From NCBI GenBank assembly GCA_030248295.1, contig JASANH010001643.1, forward strand, positions 1-64,000: 64,000 nucleotides of DNA, given 5' to 3'. Positions 19,918-33,700 of the stretch are shown in pieces. Position 1 is the first letter of the stretch; each line of letters begins with the position of its first letter. This DNA comes from Mesodorylaimus sp. YZB2_4. Its lineage: Eukaryota; Nematoda; Enoplea; Dorylaimida; Dorylaimidae. The position numbers and the translations under genes are program-made. The notes under the pieces are model-generated. The model searched no databases. It was given only the letters and a program-made list of their open reading frames with translations, and was not told where the DNA came from.

Positions 19918-21993
19918 TTACTTTTTGGACGCAGAGATCATAGCGCTGCCTAAGGTCAACAGCTGAAGATATTCATCGGCCCCATCTAAGAGTCGTTTCT
20001 CGCAAATCGATAACGTCTCGCAGATTTTTGCCTTCACAAGGCCATTCATGTTATCCTCGTCTTCCACAATAACGCGATCGTGAATTTTCAACATGGCGTC
20101 GTATGCAGCATATCCATTCTTGACAATTTTGTCAACAGACCTCTCCATCAAATCGAAGCGCCCTTTTCGACAAGCTGAGAGCAGGTCGTCCGCCAAGTTA
20201 TCCGGAAGCACCTAAAAATTAAAAGCTTCGTGAACTCCGTACTTCATAGATCCCTAGTTATTGTATTCGCCACCTTCAGTCTCATCCCACCAAGCACTAC
20301 TATAGAGTATATTACCCCGCATAGTTCGGCGACGTCCTGAGCGGTGAGCTCCTTCTCGCGCGCTGCGTGGCGAGCTGCCGATTGAAGACTGGTCACTGCT
20401 CTTCGCATATCGCCATCCGAAACGTCTATCAAGCATTTCAGAGCTTCCTCGCTGATACTAACGTTCTCTTTCTCCGCAATGTACTTCAACCTGCAATAAA
20501 AGTACAATGCCACAGTATTAGCGATAAGAGTATCCTGAAAAGATCTAGCTCATACCTTTCCATTTGAGTTGCTGCAGCCAAAGGCTTGAAACGAAATTTT
20601 GCACAACGCGACGTCAAAGGATCGATGATACGCGTGACGTAATTACAAATTAAACAAAACCGCGTTGTCCGAGATTCTTTTTCCATGGTGCGCCTCAGTG
20701 CTGCCTGAAAGTAATTGTGATTTTCACAGCGTCAAAGAATTGTTTCCTAAACCCAAGATAGGGAGGTGTTATTTTACCAAAAGAGTTACATGCAACTAAA
20801 AGGCACGCTGTATGAAACCAGCCCCTGATGACCAGTGATCCCAATAGATACCTGCGCAGACGACGTCATGCAATCAGCTTCATCCAAAATGACAATTTTC
20901 AGTGGAATGCACGCTTTTCCGGACGGAGTGACAGCAGAGGCAGTATACTGCGCGAAGCCCTTGACTTTCTCTCGAATCACTTGAATACCTCGTTCATCGC
21001 TGGCGTTTAGTTCCAATACTCGATCTCGGTAAATTTCTGGCCTAAAATAGGAGATTTTGACTAACTAACTTATTCAGCAGCAGGCCTCTGTAAAAATGCA
21101 CCGACTCACCCAAACATCTGCTTCGCTAAAGCCAAGATGGCGGAAGTCTTGCCAGTACCAGGAGGTCCATAGAACAGGAAATTCGGTAGCTAAAAAACAA
21201 GCAACATAATGCAGAGTTCTGGCCCGAGTGGTCAGAAGAGTTTCCCTTCCTAGACTTATACTAATTTTGTTCCTCCTACCTGTTCCTCTACATGTGGTCC
21301 CAAGTCTTGATGAAAACGTCGTACACTTATTCTTAAGGGAACATTGCGGCGGATTTTAATTAATTACGGAGTAGGAATCGTCAAGTTGTGTGTGGCTTAT
21401 TTCCTATTTCTACAGTTGATGAGAATTTGCTGGAATGACTTCGGAAACATGAATCGAAACATACATATGGCGAAACTATATATTTTGATCATGTTTTTAT
21501 TATAGTACATTTAAAGCTGCAGGCTTGCAACATAAGCGATTACATTTGCATTAGAGGACCTACAATCTACAATAGGTCTAACAGGCAGTTGTCCTTCACT
21601 CCAGGTCGGCCTCCCAAAGTTAAGAGGCTGCTCAAGTATTTTTGCTGCGCGCATACGTGCAGCAGCTAGGCCTACCCATGAACTAGCAGTAACGAGTGAA
21701 ACAGGTGAAACGTGGAGGTAAAATATTTCTCTTACATCCTTTCCTTCTGTGGCACACTTTTTTAAGACGGCAACCACTTCATCCTGGGATGCCAATTCGT
21801 CAACGGTTCTCGGGCGGCTAAAAAATCGTAAAATACGTACTTCCAAATATAGACTTGCCTTAGCGAAAAAAACAGGTCACTCTTACTATTTTTCAACCCA
21901 TGGCAATCCAGCTTGATCACGCGCCGTCACTCCATTCGTCGTTTCTGGTTGTTTCACCGGCTTTGCTTTGCCATTTATCAAAAACGCCTCCAT
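19918..21993 (-). CDS. RFC4: Replication factor C subunit 4 (clamp loader ATPase)
   Basis: Seven exons: 21887-21993, 21736-21817, 21110-21189, 20852-21041, 20556-20704, 20316-20490, 19918-20211 (1077 nt, 358 residues). ATG at 21993 gives [12 protein letters not shown], like the MQAFLKG start of human RFC4. Walker A is [10 protein letters not shown], Walker B region [13 protein letters not shown], sensor 1 [11 protein letters not shown], arginine finger [12 protein letters not shown]. The C-terminal collar ends in [15 protein letters not shown] loads PCNA onto primer-template junctions with RFC1, 2, 3 and 5 in the nucleus. Complete, with no broken residue seen. The second intron is about 546 bp, the others under 180. 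Confidence 0.95.
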
Positions 21994-22484
21994 TTGTATT
22001 CGACTTTTCACTAAACAAAGCTAAACAGACGAATTTGGGTAGGCCGGCCCCCACGGCAGCAGACACGCTTCTGGTGAATTTTCCCGCTCTTCCGCACTCT
22101 TTTGATGTAGGATACATATTATGTCGTGCATATCCAAAATGGCGGGAATTTTAAAATTTAATTTTAGAGTGGTATGAAACTGAAAGCTTTTATTTCCCAT
22201 TTGTAGGTTAAAAAAATGCTCTTTCGCAAATCGAATGCAACGAATTGGCATAAATGATCCTTAGCACATTAACCAGAGTATGAATAAGCGAAGTGAGTTA
22301 TTTTGGGAAACTCCTACCAAATCACATTCCAACCATTCCATCATTACGTATCAAAATATGGATGACAATAATGACTACACTTAGGAAAACAATGTCTTAT
22401 TTTAAAACCAGTTGATAAACACGTTATGTAATCCTAAGGCAATAGTACCCTTCTATGCAATGTGAATGGTATTGCACACATAAA
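21994..22484. other. 492-bp gap between two same-strand genes
   Basis: It separates the stop of the coiled-coil/FN3 gene from the RFC4 start codon on the same strand. It is short enough to hold just a 3' UTR and an RFC4 promoter, or an operon-type intercistronic region. No splice-leader evidence can be read from DNA. Confidence 0.45.
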
Positions 22485-25400
22485 TTACACTTCCGAGCAT
22501 TCTTCGTCATCGTCATTGTCGTCATGGCTTTCGCATTGTCTTCGGCTATCGCTTTTTGGCGCGCCGGTGTCATAGAGCAGCTGAAATAAGTAAAAATTTT
22601 TAGCGTTTCTCCGGATCCCATCATACAGTGCTTGGCTATGCGGATAGTGCACAGTGCTTGGAATGAGCTACTGTGCACTGTGACCTAGAGGCCCTCAAGA
22701 AGGTACCTACTGCCTTTTGAATACAGGGCCGTTACTTCTGCTAGCAAGTGAGGATAAGTGTCTGCCAGGTGAAACATTTCTGGAAGCTACCGCCCATCAT
22801 TACCAAGAAACCAATCTGGTGCAGACCACTTACTGCACTCTGCACAAACTTCTTGCTCCTTTCGATATCTATTGAGGCTGCAGTTGACTCGGATACGCCA
22901 GCGACTGATCTGACATTGATGAACATCCATTCGTTCTCCATTCCGCACTCGACCACTGCTTTAGTACAATGGCCATTTGCGATTGACTTACGCATTATAT
23001 CTTTGACGTAGACCTAAAAAGGAAGTGTCGAGTTAGGATTCCCCAAGCTCAACTGCAGTATGGCGCCAAATTTTGGTTGATGCTCGAAGATGTGCGTGAA
23101 TCGCTCCAGAAACCAGTTAATCTCATGCCGCCATTCCACAAGGCTGTTTTCTACCTCCCCCTCCCAACAGCAGGATACACATGACCAGTCTGCTTTTCAC
23201 TCCTTATTGTCAGTCGACTGAACCAAACTCACCTTATATCCTTCCACAGCTCCAAGAAGATCTGGCGGTGACCAGCAAACCAGATAGCGACCATTGCGGA
23301 GATCGGCCGCCAATCGGACATTGGACGGTGGCAGAAGATTTGTACTTGCATCATCGCCAAGTTTCAATTTGTTCATGGTTACCCTTTTCACATCGCTATC
23401 GTCGCTGCTGCTACTGCGAAAGCTTCCACTAGCTCCGCCATCTGTGGAACGCCGTTTACGTGAGAGTAGTGGTGAGCGATCGCAGAGTTCGCTCTGGAAT
23501 TGTGAAACCGACTCACGTCAGTCGCCTGTGGGCCCAACAATCTTGAACCAAGCATACATACCTCAGTTCCGCTTCCACATAGTTCCAATGGAGAAATAGT
23601 ACGAAGACAGCTGTCCTCTTCCCTAGTGCTCATGTTTCCAAGCACCAACTGAGACATGCGCAAGCGAAAAGCGGTCAATGCCTAAAACATACAGTGTCTA
23701 ATACCACCTCCTCCTCCATCTGTTACGTGGCCTTACTTGAGTATCTCCTACGTGACCTTTTTCAAATATTGCCTTCAGTTCTTCATAAATGCGCTCCAAC
23801 TTTTCAGGGTCACCACCGACTTTGCATTCCTGTTTCACCAGAGTTACAGTGGTAGGCTGAACTTGGACGGAAGGAGCAGGATGCAGCGCACTCTGAAACA
23901 AAACAAATAAGTTCTCCTAGCACAAAAAGATCCTTGAAGGGTCTCAAGGTACTGTAGCCGCTTAGTTAACAGCACGCTTGGGGTGGACCTTCACGGCTAA
24001 ATCATACGAGGGCACTTACCACTTGCTGCAGCAAGGCATCGTGGCATTGCCTCTGCAACATTTCGGCCCTGACATTGGCTTTGTCGGCTTCTTCTTTGCA
24101 CAGCGAGGCAGTTCTCTCCAAGTCTTCCACTTTCGAATGCAGATCGCTTAAACGCTCGCAATAGACAAGCATAGCAGAGCAGAGCTTGGCCATAACTTCT
24201 ACCGCTTTCCCATCGTCCAATTTTCCCAAGGCGCTTCTTACGGAATGCAATTTAACGCAGGCCTTGTGGAAATCAAAACTGTCATCAAGTTTAGACTCTG
24301 CAGCTGTGGCTATATTGCTCCAGATATCCAACGCCAACTGTTCCAGACAGGAAGGTTGACAGCCGCCCAGGCCTAATTGGGCAGTCGATGCAACTTGGCA
24401 GCAGATAATCTCGCCCGAGCGATCTTCCTTCAATGTCGGGAGTAGGGAGCTAATCAGACGGTGAGCAGCATCCAAATGCTGCCTCAATTTGCTTCCATCG
24501 TTGGTCTTCTCCAACTCACTCAGTTTCTCGTCCTTTGCTTGAGCTGTTTTTTGTAGTTCGAGTACTTGGCTCTTCAGTGCTTGTACGATCTGTATCTGCA
24601 GCTCGAACTGACTTTCCAATTGGCTGCTGTATGATTTGACGTGCTGCAATTGCTTTTGCAACTTGGCTTTCTCGTCCAGGAGTCTCCTTTCGACAACGCA
24701 CTTGTCTTCTAGTTCATTACTCTTTTCTCTGAGCATAGCTTTCAGTTGTTCCTCCACTTCTTTGTACGCAATGAAGTCGTCTCGCGATGGCTTTCCACTT
24801 TTGTTCAAAAGTTCTAGCTGATGTTCCAGCTCGGAAATACGTTGTTCTTGGAGAGTGCGCACCTTGATAGCTTCTTCCTTCTCCTTTGCGGCCTCCTTCA
24901 ATCGGTCAACATATTTGCTGATGTTCTGTTCGTATTCTTTGATAAGTTTCATAGCTTCTTTGAATTTCATCTTAACATCAGCATATTTCCGTTCGATTTC
25001 ATGTTTCTGATCGTTCCAACACGATTCTAGCTTTTTGTATTCAGTCAATGATTCTTGATACTCCGAGTTCATTTTGCGCACTCGTTCCATTTCTTCTTCG
25101 TGAGTAGTACCGGCGAGGGATTGGAGTTTTTCGGCTAATTCGATGGACAGAGATCGATTATCTTGATTTAATTTATCGATTTCTTTTTCTAGATCGGCGA
25201 TTTTCGTTCGCATCGCGGCCAAACTCTGAAATGAGTTCAGATCAAGCAGGTAGGGGTCAGGGTCTGAAGGTCCATAGAGCCTACTTGGGCTTGCTGCCGC
25301 GACGCCTTCTCCAAGATTTCAATCTCTGCATTTCGACTGATGGCCATGTCTGCCAGTTGTTTGCGCAGTATCTCCGCTGCCGAACGTTCTCGCTTCTCCG

Positions 25401-28400
25401 ATTCTGAGCATGACGTATGAGCCGATTGTAACTGAACCATTTCTGCACGTAAGCGGTCCAATTCGGTGGCCAAGGATGCGTTTTCCTGCAATATGCAAGA
25501 GGTGTGTAAATATGACGTCATGTGAGGTGATGTGTAGTATGGATGGTGATACAAAATGTGGATGTTCTTAGAACAGGCGTAAGCTCACGTGGAAGCACGC
25601 TAAAGCATGACAGTAGCTTACCTCTTGCATTTTCCCATATGACTCTTGCAAACATTCTAATTCGCGTTGCAACTCTTTGGCTTTCAATTTTTTCTTGTCC
25701 TTAGCGGAAAGTTCTTGCTAAAATTCAAAAAGTTCAACTTATTTCTGCTCGGATGTTCCTTCATATTCTATCTCACCTTCTCCAGTTGCAATGCCTCAAG
25801 TTGTACTCGAAGTTGAGATTCGGTTTCGCGCATGCGCATTTCGCACTCAATCATTTTTGAACCGCATTGAAGGTGCTCCTGAAACCATACTTGGCTGTGT
25901 CCGTTCTGGCAGACCACGCTAATTCTTACATTTTGAAGACTTTCCCATAATTCCTTTACTTGAGCAATTACTCCACGCTCATCCGGTCGAAGTTCTTTAC
26001 GATGCTTCAACAGGGTCAGTCGGATCTTTAGCTCTTCCAACGGAAGTTCCTAGGGAAAAATAACTCGAGCATAGGATTGCTACACCTTCGGACATTAGAT
26101 GCATACCTTGATGAGGTGTTCCTCGAGACTCTGGTCCATCGAAAAGTGTCCCTCATCCTCCGACGTACTCACCGAGCGGCCACAAAGCAACTTATTGCAC
26201 CGACTGTTTGTCATGCTACTGCTGCATACGCTGAAGTCCTAAAATGGGAGTGGGACTTGACAGTAGTTTTCAGTTGGCGGCAGTCCCTGCCCCGCTTCCC
26301 TGAATCTCTTTTGACTTGTTGCCCATCCTTCCCATCCAGTAATTTGCATCACTTCGTACCTCGCTTTGTGAGTGCTCCATTTCCAATACTTGGAACTCCA
26401 ACAACTCATTTTCCTCTTTGGCACTTCCCAGCTCTTGCTGCAGTCTTTCTTGGGTCAGTTCTAACTGCTGAATCTTCTCTCCCATTGCTCTGATCAAACT
26501 GGCGTATTTCAATTTCTCCTGCGCCCAAGCCGCATCGACGCCCAGTGCAGCAGCGCAAGCGTTGCTTTTCTCTAATTCCATAATCTTACGCAAGGCTTCT
26601 TGCAATCGAGTGCGCAAATCTTGGCTGTCTTCCACAGAACCATCAGCACTGGCTTGTCGCATCAACGAGGTGCACATATTTTGTAATTCCACATGTTCAT
26701 TGGCCAACTGGCGATAACTAATCTCGAGTTCTTCTTTTGTTGCCTATAAGTAACCCACTCTATAAAATTGTGTTATTCGCGATCCGGAACCAAAGTATCA
26801 AAAAACCAACATTATTCTTCCAAGTCCATACCTCTGCGTAATCTTCATTTATCGTATCCAAGGACATGGAGCTTGCACTGAAATCCAGGTCATTGACCGA
26901 ACGCGAGTTTTCGTCGTCCGATCGTTCAATGCCTACGATCGTAGCCCGACAACGTTTCGACCGCCTCAACTTTTGCTGCAGCACTTCTAGTCGTCGATCC
27001 TTTTCCTAAAAGTTAAAAAACTTGATTGAGTGAGCATCAGTTCAACAAATGTCCTCCAGCAACTGTCGCATTCTCGAAAAAAGGATATATAAAAGAGCGT
27101 GACCAAAGTGTCTCCTTCAAACGAGCAGCCGGAGTTGGCAAAAAAGAAGTATTTAAAGGGGTTTTTGAAAATTTAAAACGACGATTTCAAAAGTGTGAAT
27201 CATCCGCGAGACAGAGTTATTATGACTTTTAGCACCAACTAAACAGAGAAAAGCTTCTACGAGCGGAAGGGCCTAATGGTAAGACCCAACTGCAGAAGAG
27301 TACACACTCGCAAAATCTGTGGTCAATTGTTCCTGCTGACCACAAGGAAAAATTCTGCTCACCAAGATAGTCTGTTTCAGTGCCGCTATACATTTGCAAT
27401 ACTCAAGATTTTGTTGACGTAATCGTTCCAATTCCTCGTCACGATCAGGATTGTACCTCTTTTCTTTCAACCGATTGCATTCCAGCGTGACCGTTTCGCA
27501 TGCTTGAGTCTAAAAAGAGATGACATAGTTTACGATCGTGGATGAGCATATGCTGCCTGAGATCGCATAATTCTTAACCACTATTCGAATTCGGTCAAGC
27601 GAGAAAACAAGTAAAAAAACTGGCCGCTAGGTCAGTCATAGTATATTTTGTGTTTAAAGACTACGACTCTGTTATTTCGTTCGCGCGTGCGCATGCGTTT
27701 AGAGAAGTGCGAATACCACTACGCCAGTCATGTGAGTACTCACCGCACGTATAGTCTCATCTTGGGCCTCTTTCAACTTCTGTTCCAAGTTTCTCGTCTC
27801 TTGATTGAGTATTCTTTGACGATCACTCAGCTTCTTATTGAATTCCTCCACGGACTTCTTTACTTTTTCTAGGTCCTTGTTCTTCTTAATCTGTAAGAAA
27901 ATCTGCATGAAAGTCACATCTTCCATATCACAATGGGTCCCAGGCCGCGCTCTACAGCGCAGCATGCGCTCTGCATGTGGGCCTCCTGGCATAAAGTGAA
28001 AAGCGGTCTGCGCTTACACAGCAGCCAGACTGCCAGACTTGGCGAGTGAGCAAGGTCACAAAATTTAAACTAAAGTTTGCAAAATTGCTTTGATAAGCTT
28101 CTTGTATGAACCGCGGTCTCCTCACCATTTCAGCTTTACTTTGCGCCAACTCGGCGTTTGATTCTTCACTTTTCTTCAAGGACGCCTCCAGTTCGCTCAT
28201 GCGTTGTTGCCATCGTTGTTTTTCTTTTTCGTATTCGTCTTTCGAAATCTGAGCAGAAAGCGCAGACATGGTTGCACTCGAGTAATACCCACCATTTGGC
28301 CTGTGCTTACCGTGTTGGGCGGCGCGAGGCCCAATCTCGACGAAGACATCGAAGACGTCGAACTGGCCGACTTCATATCGGCCACCTGCTGCGCCGGAGT

Positions 28401-31400
28401 GTCGAGCGATGATGAGTTTAGTTGACGTTCGACAGCTGTTGTTGACTTATTCCGATTACGCAGCGAATTGCATTCGTCTTTCACAATCGATAATTGAGTT
28501 TCGCTGATTCGCAATTGGCGTTCGACTTTCTCGATTTTACGCTCCTTCTGTTGCAATTCTTCCAACTGGAAAGAAACAGAAATATTCAAGAGCGGACGAC
28601 TTTCACAAGTTCACGTCGTCTAAGTTATCGCTTCGCCTAAGACTGATCGCCTGATACCCTTCCTCCGTTATTTAAACCAGTCGCTATTGTCTATTCCCAC
28701 AGGTACAGTACTCGCGTACCAACACATATTGCTGACAAACTAAAAGCGCCTGTGGCCGGAACTTTTTCCCTACCCCGTCAAATGCGTGCGAATATTTCAA
28801 AAATAATCAATCACAACCATTGGCAACTGAGACTCATGCGAGACACAGACAACCAAATAGAGTTGTAAAGACCTAAAAACCGGGTCTGGCTGCAGTGGAA
28901 ATCGAGTGAGGAGCGATAAACGCCGGGTAGAAAAGGTTCATCAAGTAACCAACTGCCGACTCAACTAATAATGACACTAGATTCAAACCCGGTCTGCCTG
29001 TCTATGTGACAGGATAATGCATATCCAATGCTACATAGAATGCTAGAAATCACAGGTCGTTGCAAAATTTCACTTTAAAAACTATTTTCCAATGATCGGT
29101 TTTCATTTTTGACACCGTAAAAATCTATGATTTCCTCATCTTTTCACCATACAATAACAAAAATTTCTCATCCATCACATCGAAAAAATTCATGCACGCA
29201 TGAGCAGGTGCATTGGCACTATTCAAAGGTGTCCTATAGAGAAGCCAGGCCGTATCTGGTGTCAAAATCTTTCATTCAAAACAGCCAACTAGCCATTTCC
29301 GATTCAGTTTGGCCCCGGGCAAGGTCGACTAAGAAACCAACGCCTGTCCTCTCATAAATCCTACCCCAAGGTCAGTTATACGAGGCAATCTTCTCTCCGT
29401 TTCCTGTACCTTGAAACAGGTCACATGCATTGGCTAGAGAACTAGGTACAAGACAGACACACCACAGGTGTACTTTTGTATACATGCACAAATGACATTC
29501 TTTCAAGGTCGCGTGTGAAGACTAAAGACAGGTTAGGCCAGTTCCAATTCCCAATATAAACATAGAGTATGGCCGAAAATCCAAGAACAGCGGGCAATAA
29601 CGACAATGCAATATGACAGGTGTTCACTGGGTGATACAACGGAAATGGTATGCGGTCCGAAAGAGCAAGAAAAACCGAAGTACTTAACTTGTCTAAGTCA
29701 CTTAACATCGTTTCAAGAGTCACTAAAAGAGAGGGAAGCCAGGTGAGACGGCAAACGGAAACAAGACTGTTGGGCCGAACGCGCAGATTCCAACATTATG
29801 ACATTGTCAACAGGACAAGGATGGTGTTAGCATAGCGGCTACTGAACAATACTAGCATGCTTGCACGAGGCAATCTGCACACAATCTATGCATTTCAACC
29901 TAACACTTAAACCAACCAGTCAACTGCGACTGAACAAACAGCAGCTTTTTTATGTCCTAGTCTAAAATAGCACCAAACCCCACCCATCATAAAAAACAAC
30001 AGAAAATTTCACGGCCAACCTTTAAAAGCTTACCGTCTATTAGCTCTAGCTCCTTGAAGGAGTGCCTCGACCAATCAACTGTCCAACTATACTGTAAAAC
30101 CAAAAACAGTTCTAGTCCCGTCCTATGCGCGCTGGTGTCCATGCGGAAAATATGCTGGTCAATCACTCACACGTTCAAGGAGTTTAGTAACCGACGAGTA
30201 GACCTGGCTCCAAAATGTGCGGCACATTTGACACTAAATGACGTAAACCGACTCAACGGCGCCACCGAATCGTCAGTGGTGGGAACAGGATGGACTCGGG
30301 TCAGCACACGATTACGTAATAGTGCTGAAGAGTGGTCAAAATTTCGTCAACCCGAAAAAACCACGTCAGTCGATTTCAAGTTTTAGTACCCTGTACTGCC
30401 GCATACCTATTGTTAAAATTGAGCGAAGAAATGGTTTCACGATCTTTATAGCCTACATAAATAAAATTTTTGTGCAATGGAATGTTGAAACACTTCAAAG
30501 GCAAAACTGTTCCCGAAGTCACGGCTATGGTCATAAAATAATCAGCAGGTGGAATGCACGGCGCGGTGGACACTCGCGGCGCAACTGGCAGTGTCGAACT
30601 CCACCGTCACAGAATTAAATGGGCTACGTAGCTTACTTGCAAAAATATGCAGTTCTCCGTGTGGGAACCAGGCACAACCTTGTAACGATAAGTCAATCTC
30701 ACACTGGCTAGACACGCCTATAAGTCCATAAGTCCCAGCGACCACCGCTGGATACATTGCTAATGAGCTCCTAGTACATCAAAGACAACCCATCCACGCC
30801 TAAACCCCTTCAACAATCCGTCCTAGTTTCTGCCCAACCATTACTGTAGTACTTCCAATTCGGCAATTTGGGAGAAGTTCAAGCTGCCTCCGCCCACTTT
30901 GTACATTTCCACAAAAACTGTTTCCTACACTCGAACAGCAGGCACTGGGCACTTGTACTCACAAGGCACCTCCCTGGAATGAGAGTAAACTAATTTTTCT
31001 TTTCCTTTCGTCCAGCCTTTAAAAGACAGAAAAAGTGTCTGGGCGATGGCCGCCTTGAAAAGTTCCCGTTTTTAGCATTTTCGCTAATCATAGAATGAAA
31101 GTGCCTGAACCCGAATTGGAGGACGCATCGCCATCTTTCAATCTGACCTAGGATGGCAGAAAACGATAGCAATGGAAAGTGAAAAATGTCTTGTACACAA
31201 TTCTTGTACTGATCGTAATCTTCGGTCTCTACCCTCTTCTTCGACCTTGAACAATATAATCCATGTAAACACTACCCCCAGGCGTCCAATCTGCACTGAT
31301 CCGAGAAATTATTATTCTCGGCGCACCTTTTCTTAAAAGTGTCGCTTTCACGCCCGCAATGTACACAACGCCTCTTGCAGATCAACCAATGCGACAAGAC

Positions 31401-33700
31401 CCGATATGGAAAACACGACCGACATTTCATTATTCGGTCGCGCAGTCAACAAACTTTCTTGGTCACATGTAAAACAAAGATGGCTCGCACGAGCAACTCC
31501 ATGTGACCAGTCTTGTCGTCGAATAAAATCACTAATGGAGGCCCGTCGAAATTCCAAAACTGTGCTGTCTTTTTCCACAGCCCGCCTCCACATTCACCTG
31601 ATTACGAAGCATGCTCTAACCATAACACTGCCTGGTTCAACAATGAGACCACACTCGCATTTCACTGGACTAAGCGTACGGTCGAGACAAACAATGGCTA
31701 GCCTACATGAAACTCGTTTTTCATCATTGTTGATGCACTATTTGAAAAATCACGATTGAATTTTGAAGGACCAATTTGTCGAGACTAAAGTTAAAGCACT
31801 CGAATAAAGCTTACCAGCAGGTTATAACAGACAAATCCACAGTTCTTTCTTCTACCTAACCAGTACCACGTAGCGTGCGACCGTGCGAAAGTTGCGCACC
31901 GAGTGGTCAGAGAAAATAGGCGAGGAGGTGGTGTTGATTCGGTCGTTTAGGCCCATGAGAAATGTCTAACCTGGACTCATCGATCACAGGTGTGCCAAAC
32001 AAAATCTCAAAGTCAAATGTTTTGGACGAGATTTGTGAGCCGAAATGGTTCTTGCATGTCATAACGGCATAGGTGGGCTATGACGAAGCTCTAATTTTCT
32101 ACTCAGTCCATCACCTCATGCATCACAGACTACAATACAGTACACGCATAGGGCAAAGACCCCAAATCATCCCGCTACATTGGTTCCGAACAAGGCCTGG
32201 TTCGGTCCATACAAGAAAGATAGAACATTCTAAACAAGGCATATCACGGCCACGCGCGTAATAGCGGTATGAACAGGGGATTATGTTCACGGTCACAGCA
32301 CCGGGCGATGGACGCCGATTCAAGTCCAAATAGCATCTTTTGATGATGCATTACCAGGCCCCGTAAGGATTATCCGTTCAAGCGACCCGCTTGAGCCGTC
32401 GATGAAAACGAGGAATGGACACAATCGAACGGACATACTAGGCTTGGTGATCAAACTGCTCGCAGACGAGTGTTTGATCAATTAGGTTCTCGAGAGACGT
32501 GCACGGGCGTCAAGTATAATTTCAAGGCCGATCGTCACCTCCACTCCGGTTGACCGAGCGAAACGGGCGCCAACTGGGAAGTAAATAAGGCGTACAAATC
32601 GTACACGGCTTATTGACTAGGACCGCACACCGTAGCACCATGTGCAAGTACTGTGACGTGAAGAGTTTGTGAAATGGAGGCGGAAAATAAACATGACCCC
32701 GTCACACTCAACTCCTCAAAAGCTCACCATCTCAATTACGTAAATGTCAATTATCCTTTCGCCCTCATTCGACAACACGACTCCGAGTCAGCCGGCGTGT
32801 AAGAAAAACTCAAAACGTGAGAAATAAGTTTCCTCACTTACCAAAGCCTTTATGTGACGTTGCGCATCTCGAGCCATTCGTTGTATTTCGGCTTCGTGTT
32901 GTTCTCGCATTGTTCGAATTTCGGCCTCTTTCCGTTTCGATTCCGTTTCGTTACGTTTGATCGTATGCTGCAGATCGGATATCTGTTCCCGCATATTGGC
33001 CAGCTCGGCTGAGGCTCGACCTCGACTGTGACTATAGTCTGTCAAGAGAGAAATGCGTCAGACAATTGCAGATCGATGGTCCTGGTTAGAGTATGCATCC
33101 GCTTCCTAACTCCAGTTCCAGCCATACCGACTCCAAAATCCAGAGGAAATGATCCCCTAGGAACTAGAAGTCACAGCAGCCCCCTCCTGATTCATTCTTA
33201 CCTTGGCTCCTTGAACTTTTGATCGAATCCTGACTAGCTGAATTCATCAGTGGGCCCGATCTGGACCGTCCGAGTAGCTGCTCCTGGGATTTTTGCAGCT
33301 GCATTTTCAGCAATTTCAGTTCCCGCTCCTTATTTTTCATGATCGCTTCCAGTTCCATATCATGCTTCTTCTTCAGACTGGCAGCCACAGTGTCCAACTC
33401 TTTGGTTTTCTCGGCTATCCATCTTTGTTTCATGGTGTCCAACTTTCGACGAAAAGTCTCGTTCAGTTCGTGCTCTCGTCTTCGCCAATCATCCTTTGAA
33501 CTTTTCGACGAAGAAAACTCTTTTTGAATTCGCTTATCCATGCGGGAGGACTCGCCAGTTACAGTCTCGTGAACGGACGTTGGACACTCGATTTCGACCT
33601 CATCGTTCGGAGGAGTAGTGGCCACTGACACCCCTCCTCCTCCGCCGACTCGCCTCGTCAGCCTTTGCATACTGGACGTTACTTTGTCAAAGAAGGCCAT
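22485..33700 (-). CDS. 1531-residue coiled-coil protein with one C-terminal FN3 domain
   Basis: Nineteen exons: 33202-33700, 32842-33038, 28311-28565, 28126-28248, 27744-27890, 27363-27509, 26832-27005, 26360-26743, 26107-26238, 25930-26049, 25777-25878, 25622-25717, 25285-25485, 24020-25225, 23737-23892, 23562-23681, 23233-23493, 22834-23013, 22485-22580 (4596 nt). ATG at 33700 (MAFFDKVTSSMQ). Nearly all of residues 60-1300 is heptad-rich, Glu/Lys/Gln-rich coiled coil broken by Ser-rich linkers (SASSTSSMSSSRLGL; STSEDEGHFSMD). An FN3 fold follows (LPPSNVRLAAD, YLVCWSPPDLLGAVEGYK, TKAVVECG, INVRSVAGVSE), then an acidic tail DDNDDDEECSEV. FN3 sequence style recalls RIM-binding proteins, but no SH3 is present. 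Likely a scaffold or tether; family not identified. Confidence 0.85.
28566..32841. other. 4.28-kb second intron of the coiled-coil gene
   Basis: All other introns of this gene are below 400 bp. I saw no exon that would keep phase, no transposase, and no repeat shared with the rest of the window. A tRNA-like B-box (CGATTCAAGTCC) occurs near 32317. It probably carries regulatory sequence or decayed insertions. Confidence 0.55.

Noticed and set aside
22485..23493. Assignment of the coiled-coil/FN3 gene to RIM-binding protein
   Set aside because: Only one FN3 and no SH3 domain could be found between its last exons and the stop codon.
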